Translations under genes and position numbers: made by a program
Source: an uncultured Curtobacterium sp.
Lineage (GTDB): Bacteria > Actinomycetota > Actinomycetes > Actinomycetales > Microbacteriaceae
Length of the DNA: 64,000 nt
NCBI GenBank assembly: GCA_913778205.1
Contig: CAJYUW010000049.1
Coordinates: forward strand, 17,406-81,405
Direction: 5' to 3'
Shown here: piece by piece, positions 52,232-61,059 of the stretch
Numbering within the stretch: position 1 is the stretch's first letter
How the letters are laid out: each line of letters starts with the position of its first letter
Notes under the pieces: generated by a model
Databases searched by the model: none
What the model saw: the letters and a program-made list of their open reading frames with translations, nothing else
Told to the model about the DNA's origin: nothing

Positions 52232-53860
52232 GTGCCAGCACTCCGGACCATGCGGGTCCTCGCGCTCACCGCAGCGCTGACCACCATCCTCGGCGCCGCG
52301 ACGATCTCGACCGAGACCGCCTCCGCCGCGCCCGTCACCGACGACCGCGACCCGAGCTGCAGCGCGGGCAGCACCGCCGCGCTGTGCGCCGCGCCGGACA
52401 CCCTGCTCGACGTCCGGATCGGTGACGTGCACCCGACGCAACCGTCGCTCGGCTACGACGAGGTGTACTACAAGCTCGGCCGGTACTCGACCGCGCTGAG
52501 CAAGGACGCCGTCAACAAGAAGTTCGACGACTGGTGCGAGGCGAACGGGCAGGAGGAGGCGGCGAGCGCCACCGCGGCGTCGACGCTCACGGACCCGTCC
52601 TCGTTCACGTGCACGGTGCCGGTCGGCTCGGAGACGCCCGCCACGATCGCCCCGATGAAGACCGTGGTCATCGGCCCCGGCGGCAGGCTGTTCCTGACCG
52701 ACGGCCACCACACCCTGACGTCCTTCGACGAGGACAGCGGCCCGGACGTGCACGTCCGACTGCGGGTGCTCGGCAACCTGTCAGGCCTCGGCGAGTCCGC
52801 GTTCTGGCAGACGATGCAGGACAACCGGTGGGTCTGGCTCCGCGACACCGCGGGACGGGCCATCACCCCCGCGCAGCTCCCGCAGAACGTCGGGCTCGCG
52901 AACTTCCAGGACGACAGCGCGCGCAGCATCATGTACTTCGGGCGGGACATCGGCTACACGGCCGACGGCGCCGTGCCGTTCCAGGAGTTCTACTGGGGCT
53001 CCTGGCTCCGGGCGCACCCGGAGCTCGGGCTCGCCGACTGGGACCAGGACGACTTCGCGGGCTCCCTCGCGCTCGTCGAGCGGATCACGAAGGCACAGGT
53101 CGCGCTGCCGCGTGACGAGGTCGTCGACGCCGGCAGCGGGTACACCGCGGCGGATCTCAGCACCCTGACGGCGTGGAACGGTGGGAAGGCCGCGACGAAG
53201 GGCGAGTGGGCGAAGCTCTCCGCGCCGTACTCGTCGGACAAGCCGGGCAAGCTCGCGTACATGACCGAGTACCGGAAGACGCTCCCCACCGAGCCGACCG
53301 ACCCCGGCACCCCCACCGACCCGGGCACCCCGACCGACCCGGGCACCCCGACCGATCCCGGCACCCCGGGCGACCCCGGCACCGAACCGAGCACCCCGGC
53401 GACCCCGACCGACCCGGGCACCACCGGACCCGGGACGGCCGACCCGACGACCGTCCGCGGCACCGTGCGCGTGACCGGGGCGCTCGTCCCCGGCGGCTCC
53501 GTCACCGTCCTCGGCACCGGCTTCGCTCCCGACACCGACGCCCGGGTCGAGCTCCACTCCGACCCGGTGGTGCTCGGCACCGTCCGGACCGACGACACCG
53601 GTGCGTTCACGCTCGCCGCGACCGTCCCCGCCTCGCTCCCTGCCGGTACCCACACGGTCGTGGTGGTCGTCGACGGGGTGACCGTCGGGTCGACCACCGT
53701 GACCGTCGCCGCCGGCGGGGGCGCGGGCGCGGACACGGACGGCGAGCTCGCCTTCACCGGATCGGACGGACTCGTGCCGGCCGCGGTCGCGGCGCTCCTC
53801 GCCCTGCTCGTCGGGACGGGCGTCGCGGTCGCGCGTCGACGACGGTCGCGCCGCGCGTAG
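52232..53860 (+). CDS. Secreted, wall-anchored ParB-like domain protein
   Basis: A 542-residue exported protein. Signal peptide (to about 35); a ParBc_2-type domain with LLDVRIGDVHPTQPSLGYDEV and the LTDGHHTL motif near 155; a TDPGTP hexapeptide linker (about 350-385); an immunoglobulin-like domain (about 405-500); and a C-terminal LAFTG sortase-type motif near 507 with a membrane helix and Arg tail. ParBc_2 is a predicted nuclease or nucleotide-binding fold, usually intracellular. GTG at 52232 with AGGAAC upstream. Followed by a palindromic terminator. Confidence 0.8.
   Translation: MPALRTMRVLALTAALTTILGAATISTETASAAPVTDDRDPSCSAGSTAALCAAPDTLLDVRIGDVHPTQPSLGYDEVYYKLGRYSTALSKDAVNKKFDDWCEANGQEEAASATAASTLTDPSSFTCTVPVGSETPATIAPMKTVVIGPGGRLFLTDGHHTLTSFDEDSGPDVHVRLRVLGNLSGLGESAFWQTMQDNRWVWLRDTAGRAITPAQLPQNVGLANFQDDSARSIMYFGRDIGYTADGAVPFQEFYWGSWLRAHPELGLADWDQDDFAGSLALVERITKAQVALPRDEVVDAGSGYTAADLSTLTAWNGGKAATKGEWAKLSAPYSSDKPGKLAYMTEYRKTLPTEPTDPGTPTDPGTPTDPGTPTDPGTPGDPGTEPSTPATPTDPGTTGPGTADPTTVRGTVRVTGALVPGGSVTVLGTGFAPDTDARVELHSDPVVLGTVRTDDTGAFTLAATVPASLPAGTHTVVVVVDGVTVGSTTVTVAAGGGAGADTDGELAFTGSDGLVPAAVAALLALLVGTGVAVARRRRSRRA
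53291..53393 (+). repeat. 18-bp coding repeats (TDPGTP linker)
   Basis: Imperfect 18-bp units of the ACCGACCCGGGCACCCC type repeat about five times within the ParB-like gene, encoding the hexapeptide TDPGTP. Such arrays vary in copy number between strains. Confidence 0.8.
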
Positions 53861-53876
53861 CGCGCACGGATCCGTC

Positions 53877-53925
53877 TGACGGACGGGAGGCGCGGTGCCG
53901 GCCGGCACCGTGCCTCCCGTCCATC
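53877..53925. terminator. GGGAGGC-type palindrome (bidirectional terminator)
   Basis: CTGACGGACGGGAGGCGCGG pairs with CCGTGCCTCCCGTCC..., with one mismatch inside the stem and GCCGGCC at the centre. It sits 16 bases after the ParB-like stop and 11 before the end of the convergent propeller-like gene. Confidence 0.8.
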
Positions 53926-53935
53926 GCCGGTCGCG

Positions 53936-55255
53936 TCAGATCGCCGTGAGCCGGTCGAACTGCCCGGTCGCGAGCTGCTGCGCGGCCCCCCCGCCGGCGG
54001 GGATGCGCCAGAGCCCCGAGTCGGCGTCGACGAACAGGTCGCCCGCCGAGTCCGCGGCGCTCGGGTAGAACCCGTTCGTCCAGACCTTCGGGCCACCCGT
54101 CACGGGCAGGTCCTGCGTCGAACCGTCGGTGCTCCGCACGAACAGGTGGGCCACCGCGTGATCCGCCGTGCAGGGGTGGAACGGGTCGGCCTCGGAGATC
54201 GCGGGGCACCAGCCGGCGGACTGGCCGAGGAGCAGCGAGTCACCGTTCGTCGCGCTGAACTGGTACGCGAGTCGCGTGGACACCTGCACGAGCGTCGACG
54301 ACCCCGCGGCCAGCGACCAGAACGTGTTGGCGGCGCTGCCGCCGAACGCGCGGTAGTCGACCCAGAGCGTGCCCTGCCCGTCGGCGAGGAGCCCGCCGAG
54401 GTACCCGATGGGCTGCCCGCCGGCGGCGGTCACCGTGCGGGTCGTGACCGTGCCGTGGGCGGTCCGGCTGACGACCTTCCCGCCGTTGGCCGTGGTCGTG
54501 AAGGTGGAGACGGTGCCGTCGCGGCCGACCGTCCACGCGGTCCCGCTCGTCGGCAGGATCGCCCTCGGCGTCCCCGCCCCGATGGGGAGCTCCACGATCG
54601 CGCCGGAGACCGAGTCGACCCAGTAGACGTCGCCGGCCACGTCGGAGCGGAGGTCCTTCGTGACGTGCTGCCCGGCCACGAGGACCTGGGCGGCGCCGCC
54701 GGCCGCCGGGTGCTGCAGGAGCGACCGTCCGTCCTTCGAGGGGACGAAGACGTTGCCGACGTCGTCGGCGGCGTAGCCCTCCCCGCCCGTGGCGACCGTC
54801 TCCGGCGTCCCGGTCCCGGAGGTCGGGAAGCGGACCACGGCGCCGGACGCGTCGAGTCCGTACAGGGACTGGGCGACGGCGGTGCTCTCCGGCGCGGTGT
54901 AGTCGACGTCGACCGCGCGACCGGAGCCCTTCGCACCGACCGCGCGCACCGAGAACGTGTAGTGCACCCCGGCACGGATCCAGCCGTACCGCTCCGACCG
55001 CACGCTCGCGGGCACCACGGCGCTCCCGCTGCCCGGCTGGCCGGCGCTCGGACGGATCGAGACCCGCCACGAGGACACGGCAGCGCCGGAGCGTGGCGCA
55101 CCCCAGGTCAGCGTCGCACCGTCACCGGCACCGCTGACCCGGACGGACGTCGGGGCTCCCGGGAGCCGCGAGGCGGGCGTGGCCGCCACCGCGGGCGACA
55201 CACCTCCGACCACGAGTGCCGCTGCGGCGGCGACGGTGAGCACTGCTCTGTACAC
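53936..55255 (-). CDS. Secreted fibronectin/propeller-like protein
   Basis: A 439-residue exported protein. After a signal peptide (AVLTVAAAAALVVGGVSPAVAA), a fibronectin type III domain (APTSVRVSGAGDGATLTWGAPRSG... VHYTFSVRAVGAKG, about 30-120) is followed by repeated blades such as GYAADDVGNVFVPSKDG, DVAGDVYWVDSVSGAI and DSAGDLFVDADSGLWRIP, suggesting an NHL- or Vgb-like beta propeller. GTG at 55255 after GAGGGG. No enzyme motif seen; probably adhesion or ligand binding. Convergent with the ParB-like gene. Confidence 0.72.
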   Translation of the reverse strand: MYRAVLTVAAAAALVVGGVSPAVAATPASRLPGAPTSVRVSGAGDGATLTWGAPRSGAAVSSWRVSIRPSAGQPGSGSAVVPASVRSERYGWIRAGVHYTFSVRAVGAKGSGRAVDVDYTAPESTAVAQSLYGLDASGAVVRFPTSGTGTPETVATGGEGYAADDVGNVFVPSKDGRSLLQHPAAGGAAQVLVAGQHVTKDLRSDVAGDVYWVDSVSGAIVELPIGAGTPRAILPTSGTAWTVGRDGTVSTFTTTANGGKVVSRTAHGTVTTRTVTAAGGQPIGYLGGLLADGQGTLWVDYRAFGGSAANTFWSLAAGSSTLVQVSTRLAYQFSATNGDSLLLGQSAGWCPAISEADPFHPCTADHAVAHLFVRSTDGSTQDLPVTGGPKVWTNGFYPSAADSAGDLFVDADSGLWRIPAGGGAAQQLATGQFDRLTAI

Positions 55256-55389
55256 GATCGATCCCCTCGTCCCCGTGACCTCCGGGTGGTCACGGCTCCG
55301 GTCATCGAAGCACTGCGATGCAGCGGCGCGGGGACGGACGGGGCGATCGTGCGGGGTCGGCACCGGGTTGGCGGGACCCCGCAAACGGC

Positions 55390-57270
55390 TCAGTGGCGGG
55401 GCTTGCGCGCGCCGCGGTCCTCGCGGTCGTACCGGCCGCCGCGGTCCTCGCGGTCGTACCGGCCACCGCCGCGCGGACCCCGGTCGTCGCGGTCGCGACC
55501 CCGGTCGTCACGGTCGCGCCCGCGGTCGTCACGGTCGTAGCGGCCGCCACCACGCGGGCCCCGGGCACCGCCACGGCGGTCGGGCTTGATCTCGATGAGC
55601 TTGCCGCTGATCCGGGTGTCCGACAGCCGGTCGAGCACGCCGGCGTCCATGTCGGTCGGCAGCTCCACGATCGAGAAGTCCGGACGGATCTGGATCGCCC
55701 CGAAGTCGTCGCGACGCAGCCCGCCCTCGTTCGCGAGCGCACCGACGATCTGGCGCGGCTCGACCCGGTGGCGACGCCCGACCTCGATGCGGTACGCGGT
55801 CATCGGCTGCGACCGACGCGGGCCACGGTCCTCACGGTCACCGCGGTCGTCGCGGTCACGGCGCGCACCCGACGCTCCGTCACGGCCGACGCGCTGGCTC
55901 AGCTCGTCCGACGCCGGGTCGAGCAGGAGCGGGTCGTCGCCCTGCGCAACGACCGCGAGGGCCGCGGAGACGTCCTCGGCGGGGACGTCGTGGTTGCGGA
56001 CGTAGTGGGCGATGACGTCGCGGAACGCCGAGATGCGGTCCTGCTGCTCGAGCGCCGCGGTGATGGCGTCGTCGAAGCGGGTCAGCCGGGTCTCGTTGAC
56101 GTCCTCGATGGTCGGGAGCTGCATCTGCGTGAGCGGCTGCTTCGTGTGGCGCTCGATGGCGGAGAGCAGACGGCGCTCACGCGGCGTGACGAAGCTGATC
56201 GAGTCGCCCTTGCGACCGGCGCGACCGGTGCGGCCGATGCGGTGGACGTACGACTCGATGTCGACGGGGATGTCGAAGTTCACGACGTGCGTGATCCGGT
56301 CGACGTCGAGGCCTCGGGCGGCGACGTCGGTGGCGACGAGGATGTCGAGCTTGCCGGACTTCAGCTGGTTCACGGTCCGCTCGCGCTGCGCCTGGGCGAC
56401 GTCGCCGCTGATGGCCGCTGCGGCGTACCCGCGGGCGCGGAGCTTCTCGGCGAGCGTCTCGGTCTCGCTCTTCGTGCGGACGAAGATGATCAGCCCAGCG
56501 AAGTCCTCGACCTCGAGGATCCGGGTGAGGGCGTCGACCTTCTGCGGGTACGACACCATGAGGTACCGCTGGGTGATGTTCGCCGCGGTCTTCGTCTTCG
56601 TCTTGACCGTGATCTCGGCCGGGTCGGTGAGGTACTGCTGCGAGATGCGGCGGATCTGCGCGGGCATCGTCGCCGAGAAGAGCGCGACCTGCTTGTCGTC
56701 CGGGGTCTCGGCGAGGATCGTCTCGACGTCCTCGGCGAAGCCCATCTTGAGCATCTCGTCGGCCTCGTCGAGCACGAGGTACTTCAGCTCGGACAGGTCG
56801 AGCGTGCCCTTCGCGATGTGGTCCATGATGCGGCCGGGGGTGCCGACCACGACGTCGACGCCACGGCGGAGCGCGGAGAGCTGCACGCCGTACGCCTGGC
56901 CGCCGTACACGGGCAGGACGTGCACGTGCTTCATGTGCGACGCGAACTGCTCGAACGCCTCGCACACCTGGAGCGCGAGCTCACGCGTCGGGGACAGCAC
57001 GAGCGCCTGCGGCACCTTGCTGCCCGACTCCATGCGGGACAGGATCGGCAGCGCGAAGGCCGCGGTCTTGCCGGTGCCGGTCTGCGCGAGGCCGACGACG
57101 TCGCGTCCCTCGAGCAGGGTCGGGATCGTCGCCTCCTGGATGGCGGAGGGGGTCTCGTAGCCGATGTCCTTGACGGCCTTGAGCACCTGATCGCTCAGGC
57201 CGAGGTCGGCGAAGGTCACCACGGGCCCCTCGTCGGTGGTCTCGGCGGTGCTGCTGCTCTCGGTGCTCAT
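55390..57270 (-). CDS. deaD: DEAD-box ATP-dependent RNA helicase (DeaD/CsdA type)
   Basis: A 626-residue helicase for ribosome assembly and RNA turnover. Motifs in order: Q motif FADLGLSDQVLKAVKDIGYETPSAIQ, AQTGTGKT, PTRELA, TPGR, LVLDEADEML, FSAT, IIFVRTKSE, VATDVAARGLD and HRIGRTGRAGR. A DbpA-type RNA-binding domain (YRIEVGRRHRVEPRQIVGALANEG) lies near residues 475-545, followed by an Arg/Gly/Asp-rich tail of GRYDRDDRG repeats that extends RNA contacts. ATG at 57270. Its tail-coding DNA is repetitive and may vary. Confidence 0.95.
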   Translation of the reverse strand: MSTESSSTAETTDEGPVVTFADLGLSDQVLKAVKDIGYETPSAIQEATIPTLLEGRDVVGLAQTGTGKTAAFALPILSRMESGSKVPQALVLSPTRELALQVCEAFEQFASHMKHVHVLPVYGGQAYGVQLSALRRGVDVVVGTPGRIMDHIAKGTLDLSELKYLVLDEADEMLKMGFAEDVETILAETPDDKQVALFSATMPAQIRRISQQYLTDPAEITVKTKTKTAANITQRYLMVSYPQKVDALTRILEVEDFAGLIIFVRTKSETETLAEKLRARGYAAAAISGDVAQAQRERTVNQLKSGKLDILVATDVAARGLDVDRITHVVNFDIPVDIESYVHRIGRTGRAGRKGDSISFVTPRERRLLSAIERHTKQPLTQMQLPTIEDVNETRLTRFDDAITAALEQQDRISAFRDVIAHYVRNHDVPAEDVSAALAVVAQGDDPLLLDPASDELSQRVGRDGASGARRDRDDRGDREDRGPRRSQPMTAYRIEVGRRHRVEPRQIVGALANEGGLRRDDFGAIQIRPDFSIVELPTDMDAGVLDRLSDTRISGKLIEIKPDRRGGARGPRGGGRYDRDDRGRDRDDRGRDRDDRGPRGGGRYDREDRGGRYDREDRGARKPRH

Positions 57271-57327
57271 GGGGAGAACGGTATCCCGGATGCGGCACGG
57301 AGAGTGAATGCCGGACCCGCCGCGCGA

Positions 57328-57372
57328 CCGGACGGGAGGCCCGGTGCGGGCCCGCACCGGGCCTCCCGTCCG
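57328..57372 (-). terminator. GGGAGGC-type palindrome
   Basis: CCGGACGGGAGGCCCGGTGC pairs with GCACCGGGCCTCCCGTCCG around a GGGCCC centre. It lies upstream of the helicase start and downstream of the minus-strand MarR gene, so it ends the MarR transcript. A second palindrome, CCGGAACCTGGTTCCGG (57444-57460), lies between it and the MarR stop. Confidence 0.75.
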
Positions 57373-57443
57373 CCCCGTGCCGCCGTCGTGCGCTGCGCGG
57401 AACCGTTCCGGACACGGCACCGTGGAAGAGCGCGGTGCTGTGA

Positions 57444-57460
57444 CCGGAACCTGGTTCCGG
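57444..57460. repeat. 17-bp palindrome downstream of MarR gene
   Basis: CCGGAACC-T-GGTTCCGG is perfectly symmetrical. It lies in the 213-bp gap between the MarR end and the helicase start and could be an operator or a small hairpin. Confidence 0.4.
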
Positions 57461-57483
57461 CGATCAGCTCGGCGGGGCGGCCG

Positions 57484-57960
57484 TCAGGAGGCCGCGTCGC
57501 GCGCAGCCGCACCCACCCCGAAGATGGCGTCGGCACGGTCGTTGAGCCGTTCCAGGAGCGCGGCGAGGTCACGCAGTTCGGTCGGCGCGAACACCTCGGT
57601 GAGCTCGTCGAACACCTCGGCGCCGGCGAGGTCGAGCTGGTCGAGCACCTCGACGCCGAGCGGCGCGAGCGACAGCAGGGCGGCGCGCCCGTCGGCCGGG
57701 TCGGGGGCCGTGACGAGGAAGCCGGCGTCGACGAGCGAGGCGACGCGACGACTGATGACCGGGCGCGACAGCCCGGTGGCGTCCGCGATCCGGGTGGAGC
57801 GCACCGCGCCGAAGTGCTCGACGGCCCGGAGGATCACCCGCCCGGTGGGGTCCAGCCCCCCGCGCGACTCGATGAGCGATGCACGGATCGTCTGCCGGAC
57901 CCACAGCCGGTCGAGCTGCGAGCGCAGGAGTCGTTCCGCGGCGGCCCGGTCGTCGTTCAC
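57484..57960 (-). CDS. MarR family transcriptional regulator
   Basis: A 158-residue winged-helix regulator. The DNA-binding segment is RSTRIADATGLSRPVISRRVASLVDAGFLVTAPDPADGRAALLSL (about 58-102), with the DGR wing. The GTG at 57960 is the likely start, with only a weak ribosome site. Divergent from the DHA2 exporter, with an inverted repeat between, the classic layout of a drug-responsive repressor beside its exporter. Confidence 0.88.
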   Translation of the reverse strand: MNDDRAAAERLLRSQLDRLWVRQTIRASLIESRGGLDPTGRVILRAVEHFGAVRSTRIADATGLSRPVISRRVASLVDAGFLVTAPDPADGRAALLSLAPLGVEVLDQLDLAGAEVFDELTEVFAPTELRDLAALLERLNDRADAIFGVGAAARDAAS

Positions 57961-57985
57961 CCCGTCAGCGTACCGACCCCATCTA

Positions 57986-58004
57986 GTTGCTTCCAGAACG
58001 CAAC
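57986..58004. promoter_or_regulatory. Candidate MarR operator for the exporter
   Basis: GTTGC-N9-GCAAC (57986-58004) lies in the 119-bp gap between the divergent MarR and exporter genes, and a partial second copy (GTTGC at 58013, GCAAAC at 58025) follows. Spacing of about 26 bp suits two MarR dimers. Confidence 0.55.
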
Positions 58005-58079
58005 GGATGTATCGTTGCGCGGTCTGCAAACTTTCACAGCGCGAAAGCCTCGTTCGCGCAGCTCGACCCAAGGAGCTCG

Positions 58080-60245
58080 ATGACAGCCACCGCACCCGTC
58101 CCGGTGCAGGCCCCCGCGGCCGCCGATGGGGCCGGTCAGCAACCGCTGATGACCCACCGCCAGATCCTCCTCGTCATCTACGGCCTGATGGCGGGCATGT
58201 TCCTGTCCTCCCTCGGCCAGACCGTCTTCGGCACGGCGATCCGCACGATCGGCGACGACCTGCACGGCCTCGACCAGCAGGCCTGGGTCACGACCGCCTA
58301 CCTCATCACGTCGACGATCGCGACGCCGATCTACGGCAAGCTCTCCGACATCTTCGGCCGCCGCCCGCTCTACATCTTCGGCATCGTCGTCTTCATCCTC
58401 GGCGCCGTGCTGTCGTCGATGTCCACGTCGATGATCATGCTCGCCGGGTTCCGCGCGGTGCAGGGCATCGGTGCCGGCGCACTCATGTCGCTGCCGCTGG
58501 CGATCATGGGTGACATCCTCGCCCCGCGCGAGCGCGCGAAGTACCAGGGGTACTTCCTCGCGGTGTTCGGCATCTCCTCCGTGATCGGCCCGCTGATCGG
58601 CGGGCTCCTCGCCGGTTCCTCCGAGATCCTGTGGATCACCGGGTGGCGCTGGGTCCTCCTCATCAACGTGCCGATCGGCATCGCGGCGCTCGTCATGGTG
58701 ATCGTCTTCCTGCACCTGCCGAAGGTGCACCGCGGCGACGAGAAGCCCGTCGTCGACTGGTGGGGCGCCACGGCCGTGATCGTCACGCTCGTGCCGCTGC
58801 TGCTCGTCGCCGAGCAGGGCCGCACCTGGGGCTGGGGCTCGCCCGCCGCGATCGCCTGCTACGTCGTCGGGGTCGTCGGACTGGTCGCCCTGCTCGTCGT
58901 CGAGTCGAAGATGGGCGACGCGGCGATCATCCCCCTCAAGCTCTTCCGCTCGGGGACGTTCTCGATGGCGACCGTCATCGGCTTCCTCGTCGGGTTCGCG
59001 ATGTTCGGCGCGATGCTCACCATCCCGCTCTACCTGCAGATCGTCGTCGGCCTCACCCCGACCGAGTCGGGCTTCGCGACGCTGCCGCTCGTGGGCGGCC
59101 TGATGATCGCGTCGATCACCTCCGGCCAGATCGTGGCCCGCGTCGGCCGCTACCGGATCTTCCCGGTGATCGGCACGTTCCTCGTCTCGACCGGCTACGT
59201 CGTCCTGACGTTCATGACGATCGACAAGCCGCTCTGGTTCCTGATGATCGGCATGTTCCTCATCGGCCTCGGCCTCGGGTCCGTCATGCAGTCGCTGACG
59301 CTCGCGTCGCAGGGCTCGGTCGAGGCACGGGACATGGGCGTGGCGACCTCGTCGGCGACGTTCTTCCGGCAGATCGGTGGGACGCTCGGCACGGCCGTGC
59401 TGCTCTCCGTGCTGTTCTCGGTCATGCCCGCGAACATCCTGCACGCGACCGCGGACGAGAAGGACCTGTCCGCCGCACTCCGCGCCGCGACGAACCCGAC
59501 GGTGGCCTCCGCGCCGGCGAACCGGGGCGTCATGGACAAGATCTGGACGCCCATCGTCACCCCGCTCGAGGACGGCGTGCAGGCGAAGCTCGACGACGCG
59601 GCCACGCAGGCGAAGCAGGCCGCGGGCGCCGCGGTCACGAAGCAGGTGACCGCAGCCGTCCAGCAGCAGGTCGCCGCCGGCGCCGTGCCGGCAGCCGCAG
59701 CACAGACGGTGATCGACCAGCAGGTCGCCGCCGCCACCCCGGCCGCAGAGCAGCAGGCCCTCACCGCCGTCGCGGAGAAGGCGCACGCCAGCGTGCAGGA
59801 CGGCACCGTCTCCGTCGACTGGGCGGACGCCTCGCAGCGCTCGTACTGGGTCGACCAGCTCACCCCGACCCTGGCGAAGCGGATCGACGACGGCTCGGGC
59901 ACGAGCGAGAACGCCTCGAGCGCGAACGACACCTCGTTCCTGACCGGTGCGGACGCCGCGCTCACCCGGCCGTTCATGGCGGGCTTCAACGCCTCGTCCG
60001 TGACGATCTACTGGGTCGGCCTCGGCGTCATCCTGCTCGCGTTCGTGCTCACCTGGTTCTTCCGGGTCCCGCCGCTGCGCCAGCGCTCGGCGCTCCAGGA
60101 GCAGCACGACCTGTCCGCCGAGGCGCAGCTCGAGAGCGAGGCCGGCATGGCGGCGGCCGAGGCGGGCTCCTTCACCGGACCGATGACGGGCTCCGTGCCG
60201 GTCTCGTCCGCACCGACGACGGGCTCGACCCCCACGCGTCGGTGA
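58080..60245 (+). CDS. DHA2-family multidrug MFS exporter with long extracytoplasmic loop
   Basis: A 721-residue, 14-helix drug/H+ antiporter of the EmrB/QacA type. AWVTTAYLITSTIATPIYGKLSDIFGRRPLYIFG is motif A, and GIGAGALMSLPLAIMGDI is motif C-like. Before the last helix an insertion of about 185 residues (~450-637), rich in Ala and Gln with coiled-coil-like heptads (AATQAKQAAGAAVTKQVTAA), makes it longer than the usual ~500. ATG at 58080 with AGGAGC upstream. Flanked by a divergent MarR and a downstream TetR. Confidence 0.9.
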   Translation: MTATAPVPVQAPAAADGAGQQPLMTHRQILLVIYGLMAGMFLSSLGQTVFGTAIRTIGDDLHGLDQQAWVTTAYLITSTIATPIYGKLSDIFGRRPLYIFGIVVFILGAVLSSMSTSMIMLAGFRAVQGIGAGALMSLPLAIMGDILAPRERAKYQGYFLAVFGISSVIGPLIGGLLAGSSEILWITGWRWVLLINVPIGIAALVMVIVFLHLPKVHRGDEKPVVDWWGATAVIVTLVPLLLVAEQGRTWGWGSPAAIACYVVGVVGLVALLVVESKMGDAAIIPLKLFRSGTFSMATVIGFLVGFAMFGAMLTIPLYLQIVVGLTPTESGFATLPLVGGLMIASITSGQIVARVGRYRIFPVIGTFLVSTGYVVLTFMTIDKPLWFLMIGMFLIGLGLGSVMQSLTLASQGSVEARDMGVATSSATFFRQIGGTLGTAVLLSVLFSVMPANILHATADEKDLSAALRAATNPTVASAPANRGVMDKIWTPIVTPLEDGVQAKLDDAATQAKQAAGAAVTKQVTAAVQQQVAAGAVPAAAAQTVIDQQVAAATPAAEQQALTAVAEKAHASVQDGTVSVDWADASQRSYWVDQLTPTLAKRIDDGSGTSENASSANDTSFLTGADAALTRPFMAGFNASSVTIYWVGLGVILLAFVLTWFFRVPPLRQRSALQEQHDLSAEAQLESEAGMAAAEAGSFTGPMTGSVPVSSAPTTGSTPTRR

Positions 60246-60250
60246 CCGAC

Positions 60251-60291
60251 CGGGGCGTCCGTCCGGTCCCCCCTCGCGGACGGACGCCCCG
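60251..60291 (+). terminator. Terminator hairpin after the exporter
   Basis: CGGGGCGTCCGTCCG (60251-60265) and CGGACGGACGCCCCG (60277-60291) make a perfect 15-bp stem with an 11-base loop, five bases after the exporter stop. It separates the exporter from the TetR gene. Confidence 0.85.
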
Positions 60292-60324
60292 ACCCACCCC
60301 TCCCCCGACACCAGGAGCATCCTC

Positions 60325-60924
60325 GTGACCACCCCGGCGCTCGAACGTGACACCGCCGTCGACCCCGAGCCCTGCACCCTCCGCGAGCGCAAGAAGCAGC
60401 AGACCCGGCAGGCCATCCACGGCGCAGCCCTCGGCCGCGTGCTCGAGCACGGGCTCGACGGCGTCACCGTCGAGCAGATCTGTGCCGACGCCGACGTCTC
60501 CCCGCGGACCTTCTTCAACTACTTCACGTCCAAGGCGCACGCCGCGCTCGGACTCGACACCGTGGTCACGCCCGACCGGGTCGCCGAGGCGTTCCGCGAC
60601 GGCGACGGGCGGCTCGTGGACGACGTCTGCACCCTCGTGGCGCGGAGCGTCCCGCTGCCGTCCGACCGGAGCCGAACCAAGGAACTCCTCGTGCACCGGC
60701 CGGAGATGACCCCGATGGTGATGCGGTGGATGGCCGACTCCCGGCAGGCGATGCTCGCCATCGTCACCACGCGGACCGACGAGCAGACCGCCCGGACGGT
60801 CGTGACGCTCGTCATGTCGGCACTGTCCGAGGTGGCGCACCGCGAGACCGTGCAGAGCACGGTCGAGCTCGGCGACCGGCTGCGCGCCGTGGTCGCCGAG
60901 ATGGCCGCGCTCGCGACCGCCTGA
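60325..60924 (+). CDS. TetR family transcriptional regulator
   Basis: A 199-residue regulator with helix-turn-helix TRQAIHGAALGRVLEHGLDGVTVEQICADADVSPRTFFNYFTSKAHAAL (about 28-76); the FFNYF motif is a TetR hallmark. GTG at 60325 preceded by CAGGAGCATCC. It follows the exporter by 79 bp, beyond a terminator, so it may be transcribed separately or by read-through. Likely a second regulator of the exporter, but its operator is not identified. Confidence 0.9.
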   Translation: MTTPALERDTAVDPEPCTLRERKKQQTRQAIHGAALGRVLEHGLDGVTVEQICADADVSPRTFFNYFTSKAHAALGLDTVVTPDRVAEAFRDGDGRLVDDVCTLVARSVPLPSDRSRTKELLVHRPEMTPMVMRWMADSRQAMLAIVTTRTDEQTARTVVTLVMSALSEVAHRETVQSTVELGDRLRAVVAEMAALATA

Positions 60925-60933
60925 CCCGGCGCC

Positions 60934-60985
60934 CGGACGGACGGGAGGCCCGTGGCGACGCCGCCACGGGCCTCCCGTCCGTCCG
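60934..60985 (+). terminator. GGGAGGC-type palindrome
   Basis: CGGACGGACGGGAGGCCCGTGGCG pairs with CGCCACGGGCCTCCCGTCCGTCCG around a short ACGC centre. It begins nine bases after the TetR stop; the next gene is on the same strand, so here it serves as a one-way terminator. Confidence 0.85.
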
Positions 60986-61059
60986 TCGTGCCGCCCGCCG
61001 CGGCTGCGGGACGTAGGCTGGCCCGAACGGCCGACGACCGGTCCGGGAGGGGGACAGCG

